Assembly (NCBI RefSeq): GCF_028595265.1
Contig: NZ_JAQQXP010000001.1
Span: forward strand, 2,728,001-2,792,000
From: Alteromonas gilva
GTDB taxonomy: Bacteria > Pseudomonadota > Gammaproteobacteria > Enterobacterales > Alteromonadaceae
Length of the DNA: 64,000 bases
Direction: 5' to 3'
Below are positions 61,953-64,000 of the stretch, in pieces. The translations under genes were made by a program, and so were the position numbers. A model generated the notes under the pieces. It was not told where the DNA came from, made no database searches, and was given only the letters and a program-made list of their open reading frames with translations. Every line of letters begins with the position of its first letter. Within the stretch, counting starts at the first letter, position 1.

Positions 61953-62035
61953 CTCGCCCTGAAATAATAAAAAACCATTCGCTGCAAGCGACTGTATTGA
62001 CTATGACCCGGCCCTGCGTTTTACGGGGCCCTTTT
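61953..62035 (+). ncRNA. Weak candidate small RNA ahead of the ABC exporter
   Basis: TTGGAC (61917-61922) and TGTTAT (61941-61946) are 18 bases apart; about 60 bases on, an imperfect GC-rich hairpin (GGCCC at 62010-62014, GGGCC at 62026-62030) is followed by TTTT. A CGCT-GCA-AGCG hairpin lies between. It could equally be a leader attenuator for the exporter gene. Confidence 0.25.
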
Positions 62036-62062
62036 GCCTTAACCGGCGTTTGATAATTTGTA

Positions 62063-63808
62063 TTGGTGATCGTATTGATTTCTACCAAAGATGTACTTTA
62101 TTGGCTCCTGGGCCTGCTCAAAGCCTATACCTGGCAAGCTGTTGGCGCATTACTGGCGCTGATTGTCGCCGCCTCAGCCTGGCTATTGCTTGGCCAGGGG
62201 ATAAAGCTGACTGTTGATGAGGGGCTCAATGCCGGCAACATCGCCAGGCTTGACGCGGCAATCGGTTGGGTAATTGCGTTTGCAGTACTCGGTTGCCTTG
62301 CTACCTATTTTCGGTTTTATTTGATGACCTGGCTTGGCGAGCGGGTCAGCGCGGATATTCGTATTCAGGTTTACCGGCATCTGCTCACCCTGCCACCGGC
62401 CTTTTTTGCCGACACCCGTACGGGTGAGGTGATCTCGCGTTTTACCAATGACACCAGCGTAATACAAACTGTAGTCGGCATGAGTTTGTCGATGGCGCTG
62501 CGCTCGGTAGTGGGATTTGTCGGCGCGTTGATTCTGATGTTGTTTACCAGTCCTTTACTGACCCTGTGTGTGCTGCTGGCAGTGCCGTTTATACTGGTAC
62601 CACTTAAACTCATCGCCCCCAAAGTGCGTCATTTTTCACGTCAGAGTCAGGATCGTATTGCCGATATGGGTTCACAAATCGATGAAACCCTGCATGAAAT
62701 TATGATTGTACAGGCGTTTAATGCGGTCAGTGCTGAACAACAAAAATTTAGCGAAAAAGTCATGGCCGCGCTGCAGGCGGCCTCGCACCGAATACACTAC
62801 CGCTCCATGCTGATTGGCGTCATCATGCTGGTCAGCATGCTGTCGGTTATCGGCATTGGCTGGTTAGGCATTCGTCAGGTAATGAGCGATGACATCACTG
62901 CTGGCCAGTTGTCAGCATTTTTATTCTATGCGGTATTAGCGGGCAGTAGTATTGCCACGATCAGTGAAGTGTTAGGCGAGATCCAGCGCGGTGTCGGGGC
63001 CAGTGAACGGCTGTTAGAACTACTGGCCACCAAACCAGACAATAATGGCGGTACGAAACACATAGCGGTATTCACCGCGCCACCGGGGATTCGCTTCGAT
63101 GACGTGACGTTTAACTATGCCCAGAGCAGTTCGCTGTTTGAGCGATTTAACCTGCAGATTCAGCCAGGAGAGTGCGTTGCACTGGTTGGCCCAAGCGGCG
63201 CCGGCAAATCCTCTTTATTTCAGTTGCTACAGCATTTTTACCCCATTGACGACGGTAAAATATGGATCGGTGAACACGATATCAGCACCCTGACCCTGGA
63301 TAGTCTGCGTCAGCAAATCGCGCTGGTGCCGCAGGAGCCGGTTATCTTTGCCAGCACGGTGATGGACAATATCCGCTATGGACGCCCCGGCGCCACGCAA
63401 GCGGAGGTTATCGACGCGGCGCAACAAGCGTTTGCCGATGACTTTATCCAGGAACTCTCTGCAGGCTATCACACCGAGCTCGGTGAACGCGGGGTTAAGC
63501 TTTCAGGCGGACAACGTCAGCGTATCGCGATTGCGCGGGCCATCTTAGCCGACCGCCCCATTCTACTACTTGACGAAGCCACCAGCGCCCTTGATGCGGT
63601 CAGTGAACACAAAGTACAAATTGCCTTAAAACACCTTATGAGAGGGCGCACGACGCTAATCATTGCCCATCGCCTGGCAACCGTTCAAATGTGCGATCGT
63701 ATTGTTGTAATGGAGCATGGTCAGGTGCGTGCCACCGGCAAACATGCCGAGTTAATTAAAATCGACACCTTGTATCAGGAGTACGCCGAGTTGCAGCTGC
63801 TACCCTAG
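62063..63808 (+). CDS. ABC exporter, fused permease and ATPase (MsbA-like)
   Basis: 581 residues: six membrane helices (about 20-310) and a complete ATPase (about 340-575) with Walker A GPSGAGKSS (about 376-384), Q-loop VPQEPV, signature LSGGQRQR (about 480), Walker B LLLDEATSALD and H-loop AHRL. Forms a homodimer. The start is unsure: TTG 62063 and GTG 62066 are both possible and no ATG is available nearby. Substrate could be lipid or drug; it is not msbA by context, as no lpxK follows. Confidence 0.9.
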   Translation: MVIVLISTKDVLYWLLGLLKAYTWQAVGALLALIVAASAWLLLGQGIKLTVDEGLNAGNIARLDAAIGWVIAFAVLGCLATYFRFYLMTWLGERVSADIRIQVYRHLLTLPPAFFADTRTGEVISRFTNDTSVIQTVVGMSLSMALRSVVGFVGALILMLFTSPLLTLCVLLAVPFILVPLKLIAPKVRHFSRQSQDRIADMGSQIDETLHEIMIVQAFNAVSAEQQKFSEKVMAALQAASHRIHYRSMLIGVIMLVSMLSVIGIGWLGIRQVMSDDITAGQLSAFLFYAVLAGSSIATISEVLGEIQRGVGASERLLELLATKPDNNGGTKHIAVFTAPPGIRFDDVTFNYAQSSSLFERFNLQIQPGECVALVGPSGAGKSSLFQLLQHFYPIDDGKIWIGEHDISTLTLDSLRQQIALVPQEPVIFASTVMDNIRYGRPGATQAEVIDAAQQAFADDFIQELSAGYHTELGERGVKLSGGQRQRIAIARAILADRPILLLDEATSALDAVSEHKVQIALKHLMRGRTTLIIAHRLATVQMCDRIVVMEHGQVRATGKHAELIKIDTLYQEYAELQLLP

Positions 63809-63916
63809 CCCCATTCAGAACGTTAAGAGATAATAAGTAATATTAACATAAAAATAAAATGCTCCCTCAGTCGGTTTATCACGTAGCAGTACTGAAAGTG
63901 ACATTATGGAATTAAA

Positions 63917-64000
63917 ATGCTTAAGACGATCAGAACAATAATTTGTATCAGCGCCCTGGCTCAGGCAGCGCTAATTTCACCGGCTACGCTTGCGCAGAGC
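63917..64000 (+). CDS. Start of a secreted protein, cut by the window end
   Basis: 28 codons from ATG 63917 to the edge, reading as a signal peptide with a basic N-terminus, hydrophobic core and a cleavage site after TLA. Nothing of the mature protein is visible, so no function is assigned. Confidence 0.55.
   Translation, partial: MLKTIRTIICISALAQAALISPATLAQS

Larger units (their letters stand above)
61577..62062. other. Divergent region between rpsP and the ABC exporter
   Basis: Holds the rpsP promoter (61663-61690, minus) and, on the plus strand, a possible short non-coding transcript with its own terminator (61953-62035). A 92-codon minus-strand frame at 61612-61890 overlaps the rpsP promoter and is not believed. 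Confidence 0.55.

Overview
The window is chromosomal DNA of a marine-type gammaproteobacterium, most likely in or near the family Alteromonadaceae. The evidence is the conserved gammaproteobacterial blocks (seqA-pgm, ybgC-tolQRAB-pal-cpoB next to tRNA-Lys and nadA, aspS-nudB-ruvCAB, rpsP-rimM-trmD-rplS, aroF-tyrA facing pheA), the moderate GC content, and a large share of exporters, periplasmic hydrolases and signalling proteins. The assignment is inferred from gene content and order only. No prophage, CRISPR array or complete classical insertion sequence was seen.

Layout. 1-1780: 3' truncated pgm and seqA, both leftward. 2070-6014: a rightward MoxR / DUF58 / transglutaminase operon. 6015-7443: a repeat-bearing gap, then a DUF2975 membrane protein with its small XRE regulator. 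7609-12231: two secreted peptidases (tricorn-like S41 and P1/DmpA-like). 12272-16436: a leftward TolC / HlyD / ABC export operon whose ABC protein has lost every ATPase motif, divergent from a NhaR-like LysR regulator. 17693-21062: a DUF1456 protein, a secreted esterase and a secreted serine beta-lactamase-family hydrolase. 21181-22630: a Y1 (RAYT-type) transposase bracketed by repeats in opposite orientation. 22730-29834: tRNA-Ser, nadA, two tRNA-Lys and the whole tol-pal operon. 30127-30274: a candidate sRNA. 30447-34835: ruvBAC, nudB and aspS. 34998-39293: a DUF72 protein and a GlrR / lipoprotein / GlrK two-component operon, with a strongly structured sequence and sigma-54-like elements upstream. 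39776-43662: TerB-like protein, a PP2C/kinase response regulator with its STAS partner, YciH, and a dual-receiver protein. 43763-49790: pheL-pheA with attenuator, a chemoreceptor, and tyrA-aroF with a TyrR box. 50087-55172: a MacB-like ABC operon carrying three successive membrane fusion proteins. 55231-64000: a nonsense-interrupted PQQ-like gene, a hybrid kinase, a Bax-like glucosaminidase, a hexapeptide acetyltransferase, the rpsP operon, an ABC exporter and the start of one more secreted protein.

Genes that work together: the Tol-Pal proteins form one envelope machine; RuvABC form the Holliday-junction resolvasome; AroF, TyrA and PheA supply tyrosine and phenylalanine, with both TyrR-type and attenuation control visible; STAS and PP2C/kinase proteins form a partner switch. 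The least expected items are the pseudo-ABC exporter, the triple-adaptor ABC operon, and the structured element beside glrK. None of these has been tested by database search here.
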